The notes below the pieces were generated by a model that worked only from the letters and a program-made list of their open reading frames with translations, was not told the origin of the DNA and did not search any database. Position numbers and translations under genes: made by a program. A DNA stretch of 64,000 nt, from assembly GCF_022605725.1 (NCBI RefSeq), contig NC_065549.1, positions 41,245,690 through 41,309,689 on the forward strand, written 5' to 3'. Below, piece by piece: positions 24,660-35,014 of this stretch. How positions within the stretch are numbered: position 1 is the stretch's first letter; every line of letters begins with the position of its first letter. Source of the stretch: Anthonomus grandis grandis. Taxonomy: Eukaryota > Arthropoda > Insecta > Coleoptera > Curculionidae.

Positions 24660-25035
24660 CAAAAAGGTCACTTAGTTTAGGGTTTTCCTCCTGGAGAAAG
24701 TTGTCCTTCTGCAGGTTTTATTTTCTTCAGCAATCGGTACTCGAAGATCTTATGAAAGACTGGTTCATCGTTCTCTTCGCAAAGTCTACACAAAGGTTCT
24801 TCATGGAATATTCCTATTGTATTTAGATGTTTTTTTTTAATGTGCAGTGTCTAGTGACAATTTTTTTCACTATTCTGAGTTGACTTTTGCTAAGCTTTAG
24901 TATCTCGCAAGTAAAAGTGGCTGATAAGCCTTTTAACATTGTTTTGCTATGATTAAGCGCTGGTAGTTGGTTTTTGGTGGTTTTCGTAAGTTTCTTTTGT
25001 CCACTTTTTGAAACTATTCAGGACCTATGCATGGT
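24660..25035 (-). pseudogene. C-terminal end of an R1/I-type LINE ORF2
   Basis: On the minus strand, ILKLSKSQLRIVKKIVTRH leads into the zinc knuckle PLCRLCEENDEPVFHKIFEY (Cys-Cys-His with the last Cys altered). This follows RNase H in R1/I-type ORF2 proteins. It continues the minus-strand LINE whose RNase H is at 25815-26200 and RT at 26530-26850; the plus-strand LINE at 25045-25808 separates them. Frameshifts and stops are present. Confidence 0.65.
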
Positions 25036-25044
25036 TTTTCAGAG

Positions 25045-25808
25045 GCTCGCCTTACTAATCTGGATGTTTTGCAGTAAGAATGGCAAAACAAGAGCTGGGA
25101 GGGGTGGTTGCACGTTCAGTGTACTTTTCACTTATTGAATCTCATATTCGGTATGGCTTGCCTTTTTGGGGTTTAACCAATAAGGGGCTACTTATAATTA
25201 TCTTTGTTATTCAAAAAAAAGCAGTTAGATACCTGTGTTCTGCTAAGTTAAGAGATTCTTGCAAACCCCTCTTTATTTCTGAAAAAATCCTAACTCTTTT
25301 TTCACTCTTTATCTTAGAAACAGCTGCTCTTATTCACAAAATTCCCAAACTACCCTCTGACATTGGCCATTTGACTCGTCGTGTAAATATGTTTCCCTAC
25401 GTATTCCTACGTCTTCCCTTACCAAAAACTCATTAATTTACATAAGTAAAAAAATTTACATCATGTTCTTCTGTGTGTTCGCTTTTATTGGCTAAGGCAT
25501 ATTATAACCTGGATGACTTTTTTAATGATAGGTTTTAACCTTGGACATATTGGAAAGTTTTCTTTTTTTCCTTTTTTCTACTCTAGTTTTGTCAACAAGT
25601 TTACCTTTATTTAGTAATTGATTGTTTTATTTAGTTATCTTTAATTTAAGTATGTTCAAAAAGTTTTGTCTTCTTATGTTTAATTTTGTTCATTGTTTTG
25701 TCAATTTTTGAAACTGTATTTGTGTTTTGTTTTTTTTAGCTTGTAGGATGCTTGTACACAAGATTATTCTTACGTAATATAGCACATTTTCTTTCTTTCT
25801 TTCTTTCT
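25045..25808 (+). mobile_element. 5'-truncated LINE inserted into a minus-strand LINE
   Basis: The coding part (25080-25436) encodes the RT C-terminal region: KQELGGVVARSVYFSLIES, HIRYGLPFWG, IFVIQKKAVRYL and LTLFSLFILETAALIHK. The frame is open for 118 codons from about 25080 to the TAA at 25434. A 3'UTR follows, ending in a (TTTC)n tract at 25790-25808. It splits an older minus-strand R1/I-type LINE. The jockey/I-type affinity is from motif recognition. Confidence 0.72.
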
Positions 25809-25809
25809 A
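25790..25809 (+). repeat. (TTTC)n tail of the inserted LINE
   Basis: Five TTTC-type units in a row. The position after the 3'UTR, exactly where the minus-strand LINE resumes, marks the 3' end of the insertion. Confidence 0.75.
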
Positions 25810-25814
25810 AGAAA

Positions 25815-26200
25815 TCTGCTTTTCCTTTGCCTTCTACCCATTACCTGGCTTCAGTTTGCCAGACTAAGGAGGTGTTGTAAACAGTTCCAGACTAATTTGC
25901 AGCTGATGTTTGAGCATGTTAGAGCTTTTATTGCGACCTGACTGTTTGCAAAGATTATTATGTCTTTGCTAAAATAGCCTCTTCCCAAGTTTTCCCTCAG
26001 GCACATCTCAATAGCATGGATTTCTGCTTGGAATACTGTGGTATGTTGCCCCAGTAATGAACAAGTTGAGTTTCTGGTTAAGGTCATATATTCCTGTTTT
26101 TGCTCCACTACCCATCTTTAACATGTCAGCATACCATACTGACTTATTATTTTGATGTTTCATTTTATCCTCCCAGTGAGGATCAAGTGGAATCCTCAGC
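25815..26200 (-). pseudogene. RNase H domain of an R1/I-type LINE
   Basis: Two minus-strand frames join: VWYADMLKMGSGAKTGIYD (start of the domain, usually WYTDGSK..SGAG) and then TTVFQAEIHAIEMCLREN, IIIFANSQVAIKAL and KLVWNCLQHLLSLAN. The second catalytic block normally reads SDSQAALKAL; here the Asp is Asn. A frameshift joins the two halves. It lies between the RT piece (26530-26850) and the C-terminal knuckle (24660-25035) of the same insertion. Confidence 0.72.
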
Positions 26201-26529
26201 TGCGTTAGAAGCGATTTATTCATGTTGATTTTGATCATCATAGTGTTACTGGTCATCTCTAAGAGCGAGTTTATGATTGTGTTTGTTATTCTTGTATGAC
26301 CTGTAGTGTGTTTTTCATACTAGTTACCATTAAATTGAAGTCTGTATGCTCTTATTCTAGCCTCTTCCTTAACAATGATATTGAGTGCCCATTGCTGCTT
26401 TACATATTGTTCTTGCTCTGGTTTATTCAACTTTTGGCCAACAAATTGTTACGCCATAGGTTAATTAGTAGCTCTAACCATAGTAGTGTACAGCCATTAT
26501 ACTATGTGAGGTGAAAATCTTCAAGTCGT

Positions 26530-26850
26530 CAAGTCCTTCCTACTGCTCGTTAAGTAGCCATCAGCGCCATTCTACTTTTGTTTATTGTTAATTCAATATG
26601 CGGATTCCAGGTTAGTTTTATGTCAACAATGACACTTAAGTATCACTATTTAACTTCCCGAGAAGTTAGATTGATCAGATCTTCCTTTTTTTTCGTAAAC
26701 GGAATGAGTATAATTTTCTCAGGATTAACAGCTAAGGTTAATTAACAGTAACGTTCGCCCGAGTGCACCAGTCTTCTACAACTTTCAAAGCTTTTTGCAT
26801 TTTATTGGATATATGTGTCATATTCTAAGGCTTAGATTAACTGGTTGTAT
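26530..26850 (-). pseudogene. RT thumb region of the minus-strand R1/I-type LINE
   Basis: Minus-strand translation across several frames gives MQKALKVVEDWCTRA, EKIILIPFTKK, DLINLTSREVKYL and VDIKLTWNPHIELTINKSR, the region just after the FADD box in I/R1-type reverse transcriptases. At least three frameshifts or stops break it. A diverged copy is at about 30790-31020. Confidence 0.62.
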
Positions 26851-27890
26851 CACTTTAACAAAAGCAAGCGTATGCATCCTATGGTAGATGACGTTAAGGA
26901 AGATTTTAGTGTATAACTTAGAAGGCATATGGTTTTGCTTCATTTTTTTAATAGGAAAGTTATAGTGCCTAATTATTGTTCAATTAAATAAAGCACAACT
27001 GGAGATAGATCGTTGAGGCCATGAAGAAATTCAAGATTTTATTAACTCTCAATTGCTCAATGCAAATCGTTTACGATCTGATTGCAAGTGGTCAGTGAGA
27101 GACAAATCCTGTGCCCTGTCAATTCTTAATTTTTAATTACCATCTCCAAGAACTTTTTAAACTATACTCCCCAATATGCCTTTTAATTCTGGTGAAATCA
27201 AACCAAATTTGAAACACCTTAAATTACAGGCAGAGTCTATGCTATACTACTATACTATTACTACTATTCTATACTATATCTAGTCTATACTACTGGCGCA
27301 GTCATAAGTATGCTCGACTACCTTGCAGGGGTGTTTGAGGATATAAGCGTGCATATGCATTCTATTGTGACTTCTCCGAAGCGTTCGATTGCGTATCTCA
27401 TGACATTCTCATACAAAAGTTGAAGTGTTATGGGATTGGTCATCAAGGCCTTCATCTGTTATCCAACTACTTGGGAGGCCGAATAATAGAATCCTCTTCA
27501 ATGGTCACTTATCTGTCTGGGTTGAGCATGCCGTTCCTCAGGGTCCATACTGGGACCCGTCAATTCTTCATCTATGTTAACGATCTTGATAAGGTAGCTC
27601 AACATGCTAAAATTTGGCAATTTTCAGATAACACAACCGTTGTCAGAAGGGGCAGTAGTCTTGAGAGTCTGTCGTTGTCAAACTTACATGGTGAAGCTTT
27701 TCGTTAAGAGTAATTTAGATCAAAAAGACTATCATTGAACGTCGATAAGACTGTCAGGGTTTTGGCCTCAGACAGATTCCTGAGGAAAACTCAAAAGAGA
27801 TCAAATTTTTGTGTGCCTGGACAAAAATATGTCTTACGTACTTAGTAAAATGTTGCCTTTTCATGTATTAGCCAGTAATACTATACCGAC
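26560..27890. repeat. LINE-derived block, duplicate copy A
   Basis: The same ordered set of segments recurs at 30790-31900: the minus-strand RT thumb, a block with CCATCTCCAAGAACT, then a plus-strand RT with CAGATRACACAACYGT and TCAAAAGAGATCAAATTTTT. Copy B has many substitutions and indels relative to A, so the duplication is old. The mariner at 27920-30775 sits almost exactly at the junction. Confidence 0.65.
27300..27880 (+). pseudogene. reverse transcriptase palm/fingers of a non-LTR LINE (copy A)
   Basis: In frames joined by indels: AFYCDFSEAFDCVSHDI (RT motif A), KLKCYGIGHQGLHLLSNYLG, a decayed GVPQGS block, FFIYVNDLDKVAQHAKIWQF and SDNTTVVRRGSSLESLSLSN, where the usual FADDTT reads FSDNTT. 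The catalytic YxDD/FADD aspartate pair is therefore damaged. RLSLNVDKTVRVL follows. The open part spans 27420-27707. Copy B at 31560-31850 keeps SDDTT. Confidence 0.75.
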
Positions 27891-28989
27891 TTGGGAGTAA
27901 AAAGATGCATGACAAGATACGAGGGCGGGTCAATAAGTCCGTGACTTTTTGAATTTCCCGCCCTTTATAGAACGCATCTGTGTTGATAGCAGACTACCAC
28001 TCGTTTTGAGAAGAAAATGTAAAAAAGTGAATTTCGTGTGCTTATTAAGCATTATTTTTTACGGAAAAAAACCATCACTAAAACCAAGGCTAAGCCTGAT
28101 AAATATTATGGGGACTCTGCACCATCCATTTCCATGGTAAAGAAGTGGTTTTAGCTGATCGGAGAGAGATTGTGGAAGCCATAGGCATCTCACATGGTAC
28201 AGTAGTTTCAATTTTGAATGATCATTTGGGTATGAGAAAGCTTTCCGCAAGATGGGTGCCGCGTTTGCTCACAATCGACCACAAACGCAACCGTGTGACA
28301 ATTTCCCAGGAGTGTTTGGCGTTATTCAACCGCAATATGGACGAATTTTTGCGTCGTTGGATAAAAAACGTGGATCCACCACAACACGCCAGAGACCAAA
28401 CAGCAGTCAAAACAGTGGATTTCTCGGGGTGAATCGGCGCCCAAGAGCGCAAAGGTGGATTTGTCAGCCAATAAAGTCATGGCGACCGTTTTTTGGGATT
28501 CACGCGGTATAATCCACATTGACTATCTTCAAAAAGGGAAAACAGTCAATGGAGAATATTATACCAACTTATTGGATAGATTCAATGAGGAACTGAAAGA
28601 AAAAAGACTACATTTGGCCAAAAAGAAAGTTCTTTTCCACCAGGACAATGCAGGGTTTACACATGTCGCTACCTTCCAAGAAGACCGTCACAACTCGAAA
28701 ATTGCTATTTTTCAGTAGAGGCGTTTAAAAATATCCAATATTTATTTCATAGGGCTACGCTGCTTTTTGAAGAATATGTTTAAATTTTTTTTTGGTAATA
28801 TTAAAAACCCTTGTGGAGAATATTTTTTGATGATAATTTTTTTAGTCTGTGTCATCAAACAAAAAATAGAGTTAAATGTGACAGTCTTTGCTGAAAAAAA
28901 ATGACGTTTTTTTATTTCAATTTGAGTTAATAAAAGTATTAAGCTGAATTCATGTAAACGAAACTTGTTTATTATCTAATATAGTGTAT

Positions 28990-29103
28990 TCCAACGCGTT
29001 CAAAACCGTCACCGAACGATTACGGTCATCCGCAGTAATTAAAATCCGTCGAATTACTGCGCATGAGCGTGATCGTTTGATGACGGTTTTCTAACGCGTT
29101 GGA
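28990..29103. mobile_element. palindromic MITE nested in the Sola-like element
   Basis: A 114-bp inverted repeat. The arms begin TCCAACGCGTT and share AACCGTCA, AACGAT and CGCAGTAATT; arms are about 50 bp and the loop is about 11 bp. It is markedly more GC-rich than the flanks. No target duplication is evident at the borders, so the exact ends may be off by a few bases or the duplication has decayed. Confidence 0.75.
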
Positions 29104-29454
29104 TCAATGGAACAAACCTTATGAAAAATAAACCTAAATCAAATTTTTGGTAACATATTTTAAAAAATTATAATATTGAACTTTTATAATACTAGATTAC
29201 ACTTACATCAGTACAAACGTATTAAAGAAAAAGAAGCGTAGTTTTAAAACGTATTAAAAAAAAACTTAACTCTTATACCTAGTTATTTTCTTCTTAACTC
29301 TCGAGTAAAAACATCTAACAAAACAGTCAAAATCTATAATACTTAAATAAATTTTGGTAGAAACCATGATAAAAGTCGGGTATTATGTTTTTCTCTAGTA
29401 ACTGCATAATTCCCTTTTTTTTGGTTTCAGGAATTTCATTTTTATCTTCCTCCT

Positions 29455-29646
29455 TTAGCTGCTTCTACACATAATTCTGCTACCACGACCTGTTCTTCTG
29501 GGTTGGGTTGGGTTGGTATCTTTGCTACTTCCTTCATTTTCTGTTTCAATTAAGCAATTTTGAATTTCCCAGGATGGTTGCTCTATGTTATGAACTTGTG
29601 ATTTTTTTTTGGCAAGCTTCGATATCATAGAAGTTCTTCGGGACAT
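29455..29646 (-). CDS. possible first exon of a Sola-like transposase
   Basis: Minus-strand open frame of 63 codons beginning with an ATG at 29646 and a basic, Ser-rich start (MSRRTSMISKLAKKKSQ), then acidic and Ser/Thr-rich sequence. The position, downstream of an initiator-like TCAGTTG near 30220 on the same strand, fits the start of the gene belonging to this element. I recognise no domain; the assignment rests on context only. The rest of the gene is absent. Confidence 0.25.
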   Translation of the reverse strand: MSRRTSMISKLAKKKSQVHNIEQPSWEIQNCLIETENEGSSKDTNPTQPRRTGRGSRIMCRSS

Positions 29647-30789
29647 CTTAGAACTACAAAATTGATAATGAAAAATTTATTAAAAATAATTAGGACTGAA
29701 AGTGTGAAAAAAATGTCAAAAAAAGTAAAAAGCAACAGACAACTTTTGGCAAATTTTATTTAACTTGTTTTATAAATAAAACTGTTATACTTACGCCTTA
29801 ACATTTAATACAAACAAAAACGAATTTTTATTCAAGAAAGAACGTCATAACTCAAGATGAGACATGTTCAGGTCTTTAAAAGTACAGAATTTTTTATAAA
29901 AAAACGTCCTAAATAAACAAATTTCAACACAAAGTAAAAAAATTATTTATTTTTATAAGAAAGCACTAATTCTAAATTTGACGTTTTTTTTTTCCGAAAA
30001 AAACTATATTTTATTTACCACATTTTCCATAAAAAATGCACCAACATAAAATGTGACGATATTTCTCGAAAAATATACAAAAAAAGAACTTACCTTTTCA
30101 CAGAAAATCGACCTAAACTTATATAGGACGGTCTTTCCCACAAATAATTAAAAAAAAACACTTGTCACTTTTATGTTGTGACGCTCTTAACTGAATAAAC
30201 ACAGGTGACGACTGCAACTGACCAGGCACAACTGAATTGATACGCTCTTGCGTGTTAAAACAGGAAAGGTTCTCACTTAGTACACTGACCACATGCGCCC
30301 CCAAGCGGCTATTCGTCGAAATTAGCTTGATGCGATATTTTTTGTAATAGAAGCAACTTCTGCTGAATCGATTTTCGTGGAAAATCGAAAAATCGATTTT
30401 TCAGACTTGTGACGGTCTTTCTGGAAGGTAGCGATGTGCAGTTTCCATGGCAAAAATCCATGAATTAGGTTACGAATTACTTCCTCATCCGCCTTATTCT
30501 CCAGATTTAGCCCCCAGTGACCATTTCCTACTCCCAAACTTAAAGAAATGGCTCGGCGGAAAGAGATTTGACTCCAACGACGAAATCATCTCTCAAACAA
30601 ATGCCTATTTTGATGACCTCGACAAATCATATTTTTCCGAAGGGATAAAAAAATTAGAGAAACGTTGGACTAAGTGTATAGAACTCAAAGGAAACTATGT
30701 TGAAAAATAAAATAACTTTTTATATAAAAACCTGTCTTTTATCCAAAAAGTCACGGACTTATTGACCCGCCCTCGTATTTATTGCGTAT

Positions 30790-31900
30790 TCAAATTCTAG
30801 GCTAGTTAAGAATGACACCTAAGTATTTAACTCTCTAGGCAAATTGCAGACGTTTACAGAAGAGAGTTGGATTAGCCAGAACTTTCCATCCTTTTCTTGT
30901 CGTAAACGGAATGAATATAGTTTTTTCAGGATTAATGGTGAGGTTCGCCCGACTGAAAGTCCTTTACGATTTCAGTGCTTTTTGCATTTTGTTGGACATA
31001 TATGTCATGTTCTAAGACTTTAGAAAGATTTTAGTAAGTAAATCAGGAGGCATATGATGTTTCTTTATTTTTGTTGGCTTTCTTCTTGTTAGTAATAAAA
31101 AAGGACCTTGATCCTTGTGATAATACAACATTCCTTTCAGTTGTCTTATTAAATAGGAAAATTACAGCAACTAAATATCGTCCAATTAACCAAAGCACAT
31201 CTGCAAATAAATCGACAAGTCCATGATAGAAGGTTTTAGTTTATAGAAGAGAATCTTAGAAGAGTAACTCAAGAATTCGTTAACTTTCAATTGCTAAATG
31301 CAAATCCACTGACCACTTGGACCACTCGTAAGTAGACAGGGAAAGACAAAGGCTATTTAGTTACCATCTCCAAGAACTCTTCAAGCTATACTTTTGAATA
31401 TAACCTTAAATTAGAGGCAGAGTTAATGAGTGGACTAGTTTGTTGATGTTTGATGAAATATCTCCAAATTCTGGACATATTTTTATGAAAAAACCCAATC
31501 AAAGAATTTCAGGATTTGAAAGTTTCTTGAGGTTTTGAAGTCCAACTAAGATTTTAAAATTTGGCAATTCTCAGATGACACAACTGTACTCAGAAGTGGC
31601 AGGAGTCTTAAGAGTCTGTCATTGTCTAACTTACATTGAGGATGTTTGCTTTAAGACTGGTTTATTTCAAATAGACTATCAATGAACATAGATAAGACCG
31701 TTAGGGTTTTCGTTGGCCTCGTACAGACTCCTGAGGAGAACTCAAAAGAGATCAAATTTTTGGGAGTGTGCCTAGACTCAAAGCTGACTTTCGACGGCCA
31801 TGTTGATAAAGTGGCTTTAGGACTCTTTAGAAACATGTACGTCTTATGAAACTTAGTAAAAATTCTTCCCTTTCATGTATTAATATAATCCTATTATGCT
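30790..31900. repeat. LINE-derived block, duplicate copy B
   Basis: Diverged direct copy of 26560-27890. Begins beside the mariner's right end with sequence equivalent to about 26590 in copy A, and ends after the RT region near 31870 (CCCTTTCATGTATTA in B; CCTTTTCATGTATTA in A). Confidence 0.65.
31560..31850 (+). pseudogene. RT C-terminal region of a LINE (copy B)
   Basis: Plus-strand frames give KIWQFSDDTTVLRSGRSLKS, RLSMNIDKTVRVF, EENSKEIKFLGVCLDSKLTF and DGHVDKVALGLFRNMYVL. This covers the FADD box (here SDDTT, aspartates intact) through the thumb. A frameshift and stop lie after LHxGCLL near 31640. It is better preserved after the catalytic box than copy A. Confidence 0.7.
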
Positions 31901-32626
31901 ATATTTCAATCATAAGCTAGCAATGTTATACTTAATTGGGGCACTCTTATTATGCAGCTCGCTGCTGTTCTGGTTATTGCTGGAAAAAGCTATAGGGACT
32001 TACAACTCAAAATTGACGTTCAAAAGAAATTTAAATTTATTCATAGGAAAACTAAATTTTTAGGTTAGATTTCCTAATCAAAATGCTTCAAAAGCTTTAG
32101 GTTCTTAAAAGCTGTTGAAAATGTACTATTTTATATTATATTTTGAGCTTTATAATTTCGTAAAAATGATCTGGAAATGTACTTTTAGAAGGATTTAGGA
32201 AATTATCGACCAAAGGCTATACAACTATTAATTAAATAATTATTACCAAAACACACACACTCTTTTTACAAAAAAAAATTAAAAAATTCCAATTTTCAAT
32301 TTATAAACCGAACATCACCTTAAGAGGAAATACATTTTATGCGATAGATAAAACTACTGAACAAATCTCTTTAAAACTGCTTGAATTCTATTTTAAATAA
32401 TAAATTCCTAAGCAAACTTTCTACGTGTGCCTTAATTACTATAAACTGACTATATCAAACCCATTTAACTTATGCTTACAGTTTACAGCCATAACATTAT
32501 CATCTTCTTAAAATTATAGGTATTGGTCTTTCCTAATATTAAAATAGGAATGTAATTAATAAACGTTCATCATGACTAATTAAATTGTGCACAGATTTTT
32601 GGATATTCTTTAAATATTTTTTATTA
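31901..32626. other. intergenic DNA
   Basis: AT-rich, no gene or clear repeat seen. Confidence 0.45.
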
Positions 32627-32628
32627 TA

Positions 32629-35012
32629 CAGGGTGTCCCAAAAGTGATGGATCAAACTCAAACAGGAGATAGAGGGAGTCATTTACAATCAAAATCACCC
32701 CCTATGTTGTTATGCAATTGTGAATAGGTTAAAAGTTATAGCCATATATGTGTATTTTTTTAATTCCAGCACCTTTGTCAAATAAAAGCTTTAAAAAAAA
32801 TTATACAGTTGATTAAACAATCTGTTTTTTTTTATTGTACCTAGAAATGATGTGCCTCTCCAACAAAAATATGTTTCTTAAACATTTCTTTTTAAGAGCA
32901 CTAGAAAAACAATTTTTTTGGACTTTTTACAACTTTAAAAATAAGTACTTAACTTTGATGCCATTTTTTTGCGAAGAAAATATAAGACATGCGAATGACC
33001 CTGAACCTTAAAAACTTCTTTAAATCATACTGATTCCAGCAAAGTACAACTTGAATAGATTATTAAAATTTCTTATTGTCTAATTAAATTTTAATTTTTT
33101 TAATAAATAAGCAAAAAAAATATTCCATGGCTAAATCAATATTTTGCTTTATTATTTTACAAAAAAATAATAAAATTAAGATAGTAAAGCGTCTCAAAAA
33201 TGTTTAAAAATACATAAGTTGATTTGTCGTGTTTTTTGTCGTAAACAAAATTTAAAAATAATTTAAAATAGGTAGTGTTGTGTTGTCCAGGTACTGGCTA
33301 AGTATATACAATTTTGTATTATTTATACAACTGAACACATAATGCCTTATACCGTCCGTGAGTATGCAGAAATGCATTATGTTTATGGATTTTGTAGTGG
33401 AAAGGCTCGAGCGGCTGAAAGGCAATATCGTGAACGATTTCCTGATCTGATCGATATCCTGACTACAGGGTGTTTCAACGAGTGCATAATGCATACATGG
33501 AGGGGCAGATTCCTGTAAATCCTCGCAGAATAGGAAGACCTGATGAAAATGCTGAGGCAGAAGATGACATCATTGAAATGGCATTAGAAGAACCTTCAAC
33601 TAGTGTTCGCCGCATATCAAGACGGTCTGGTATTCCGAACAATAGTACACCGCATTCTACGAAGAAACCAGTTGCATCCCTATCATGTACAACGGGTTCA
33701 AGATCTATTACCGGGTGATTATGACAAGAGGGTGGAATTTTGTAGAGAAATGCTTCATCGTAATAGGCAGGATCCACAATTTTTTAACAAAATTTTATGG
33801 TCAGACAAATCTAGTTTTCAGAGGGCGGGAATATTTAATATTCACAATTTACACCACTGGGCATATTTTAACCCCAGAATTGATAGAAATGACCGCTTTC
33901 AACTAATTTAGTGTGAACATGTGGAGTGGCATTCTTAACGGTTCATTAATTGGGCCGTTTGAACTACCAGCCAGATTAAATGGTGAAATCCATAGGAGAT
34001 TTTTGGAAGAATACTTTAGGATATTCCATTAAATATTTGTCAATCAATGTGGCTGCAGCACGATGGAGCGCCCGCCCATTACAGCCTTCAGGTGAGACAG
34101 TTTTTAAATGAGGCCTACCTTGGTCGTTGGATTCGACGGGGAGGTACAATTCGTTGGCCGCCGCGCTCCCCCGACCTCAATCCAATTGATTTTTTTCTAT
34201 GGGGGTACTTTAAGGAGTTGGTATACGCCAGGGAAAATCGTAATGAGGAAGATCTACGTCACCAAATAATTACAGCAACTAGATTAATTACCCAAAATGA
34301 ACGTTCATTCAGAATGATTAAGAGAAATTTTATACGCCGATGTAGGATATGCATTAGATTTCGCGGCAGACATTTTGAACAATTATTGTAAATAGTAGCA
34401 AAACTATCATGTACAACAATAAACCATTTTCTAATGTTTTTTGTACCTTATTGCAATCCACCAACCCAACAAAGCACAATTATTTATTTTAAAAAATTGG
34501 TAAATATTGATTTAGCCATAAAATTCTTTTTTGCCTCTTTTTTGAAAAACTCAAAATTTAATTAGCCAATAAGAAATAATGTATTTAAGTCATGCCTTGC
34601 TGGAATCGGTATGAAACGCAGAAGTTTTTAAGCTACAGGGTCCCTCTTATGTCTTACATTTTTGAGAAAAAAATGGCATCAAAGTTAAGGGTACTTATTT
34701 TTAAAGTTGTAAAAAGTCCAAAAAGAAATTTTTTGTTAGCTCTTTCGAAAAGTAATATTTAAAAAAATATTTTTATTAGAAAGGTACATCACTTCTAGGT
34801 AAAAACAAACAAAAAAACGCATTGTTTAATCCACTGTATAATTTTTTTATAAGCTTTTATTTGACAGTGTGCTTGAATTTAAAAAATACATAAAAATGGC
34901 TATAACTTTTAAACTATTCACAATTGCATAACAACATAGAGGGTGATTTTGATTAAACATGACTCCCTCTAGCCTCCGTTTGAGTTTGATCCATCACTTT
35001 TGGGACACCCTG
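32629..35012 (+). mobile_element. rosa-like (DD41D) Tc1/mariner element with ~0.5-kb TIRs
   Basis: 2384 bp, flanked by TA (32627-32628, 35013-35014). The ends read CAGGGTGTCCCAAAAGTGAT on both sides. The inverted similarity continues inward with small indels to about 33145 on the left and 34490 on the right (shared ATGGCTAAATCAATATT), so the TIRs are about 520 bp. It encloses the transposase pseudogene at 33342-34391. Confidence 0.93.
33342..34391 (+). pseudogene. rosa-like transposase with frameshifts
   Basis: Starts with ATG at 33342 (MPYTVREYAEMHYVYGF), runs through a helix-turn-helix region (GRPDENAEAEDDIIEMAL, VRRISRRSGIPNN), LHPYHVQRVQDLLPGDYD, the first catalytic block LWSDKSSF, IFNIHNLHHWAYFNPR, MWSGILNGSLIGPFELPARL, the second Asp in MWLQHDGAPAHYS and the third in PRSPDLNPIDFFLWGY. 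There are 41 residues between the second and third Asp (DD41D). It ends GRHFEQLL. About four frameshifts (near 33460, 33650, 33905, 34020) break the frame; the last 114 codons are open. The usual Glu after the first Asp is Lys. Confidence 0.92.
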
Positions 35013-35014
35013 TA

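Larger units (their letters stand above)
28667..30433 (-). mobile_element. Sola-like DNA transposon, non-autonomous, inside mariner
   Basis: 1767 bp with TIRs beginning CGCTACCTTCCA and sharing AGACCGTCACAA, flanked by a perfect 4-bp duplication ATGT (28663-28666, 30434-30437). Removing the insert and one ATGT restores the mariner sequence across the junction apart from a small indel. The end design and duplication match the DUF7869-carrying element at 40644-41908, so I place both in one group; Sola is the superfamily I know with 4-bp duplications. GTGACGGTCTTT-like motifs recur inside (for example near 28883, 30050 and 30408). Only a possible first exon (29455-29646, minus) remains of a gene. 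Confidence 0.72.
28017..30710 (+). pseudogene. mariner transposase, deleted, frameshifted and interrupted
   Basis: The first ATG is at 28017. The N-terminus reads LIKHYFLRKKTITKTKAK, then SAPSISMVKKWF with a stop where about 30 codons are lost; the deletion joins GGTTTT/TTTTAGC microhomology. From 28145: VLADRREIVEAIGISHGTVV, MRKLSARWVPRLLTIDHKRN, and a frameshift just at the first catalytic block (VDETW is lost). Then HHNTPETKQQSKQW, VMATVFWDSRGIIHIDYLQK and HQDNA with the second catalytic Asp. The Sola-like element interrupts here (28667-30433). The frame resumes with MAKIHELGYELLPHPPYS, PDLAPSDHFLLPNLKKW (third Asp, a D34D layout) and ends at 30710. It is related to the copy at 2382-3653 but much less decayed. 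Confidence 0.92.
27920..30775 (+). mobile_element. mariner element split by a nested insertion
   Basis: Flanked by TA (27918-27919, 30776-30777). The TIRs are nearly perfect: CGAGGGCGGGTCAATAAGTC on both ends. Total 2856 bp, of which 1771 bp is the Sola-like insertion plus its target duplication. The remaining about 1085 bp is shorter than a standard mariner because of an internal deletion in the transposase gene. Confidence 0.95.
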
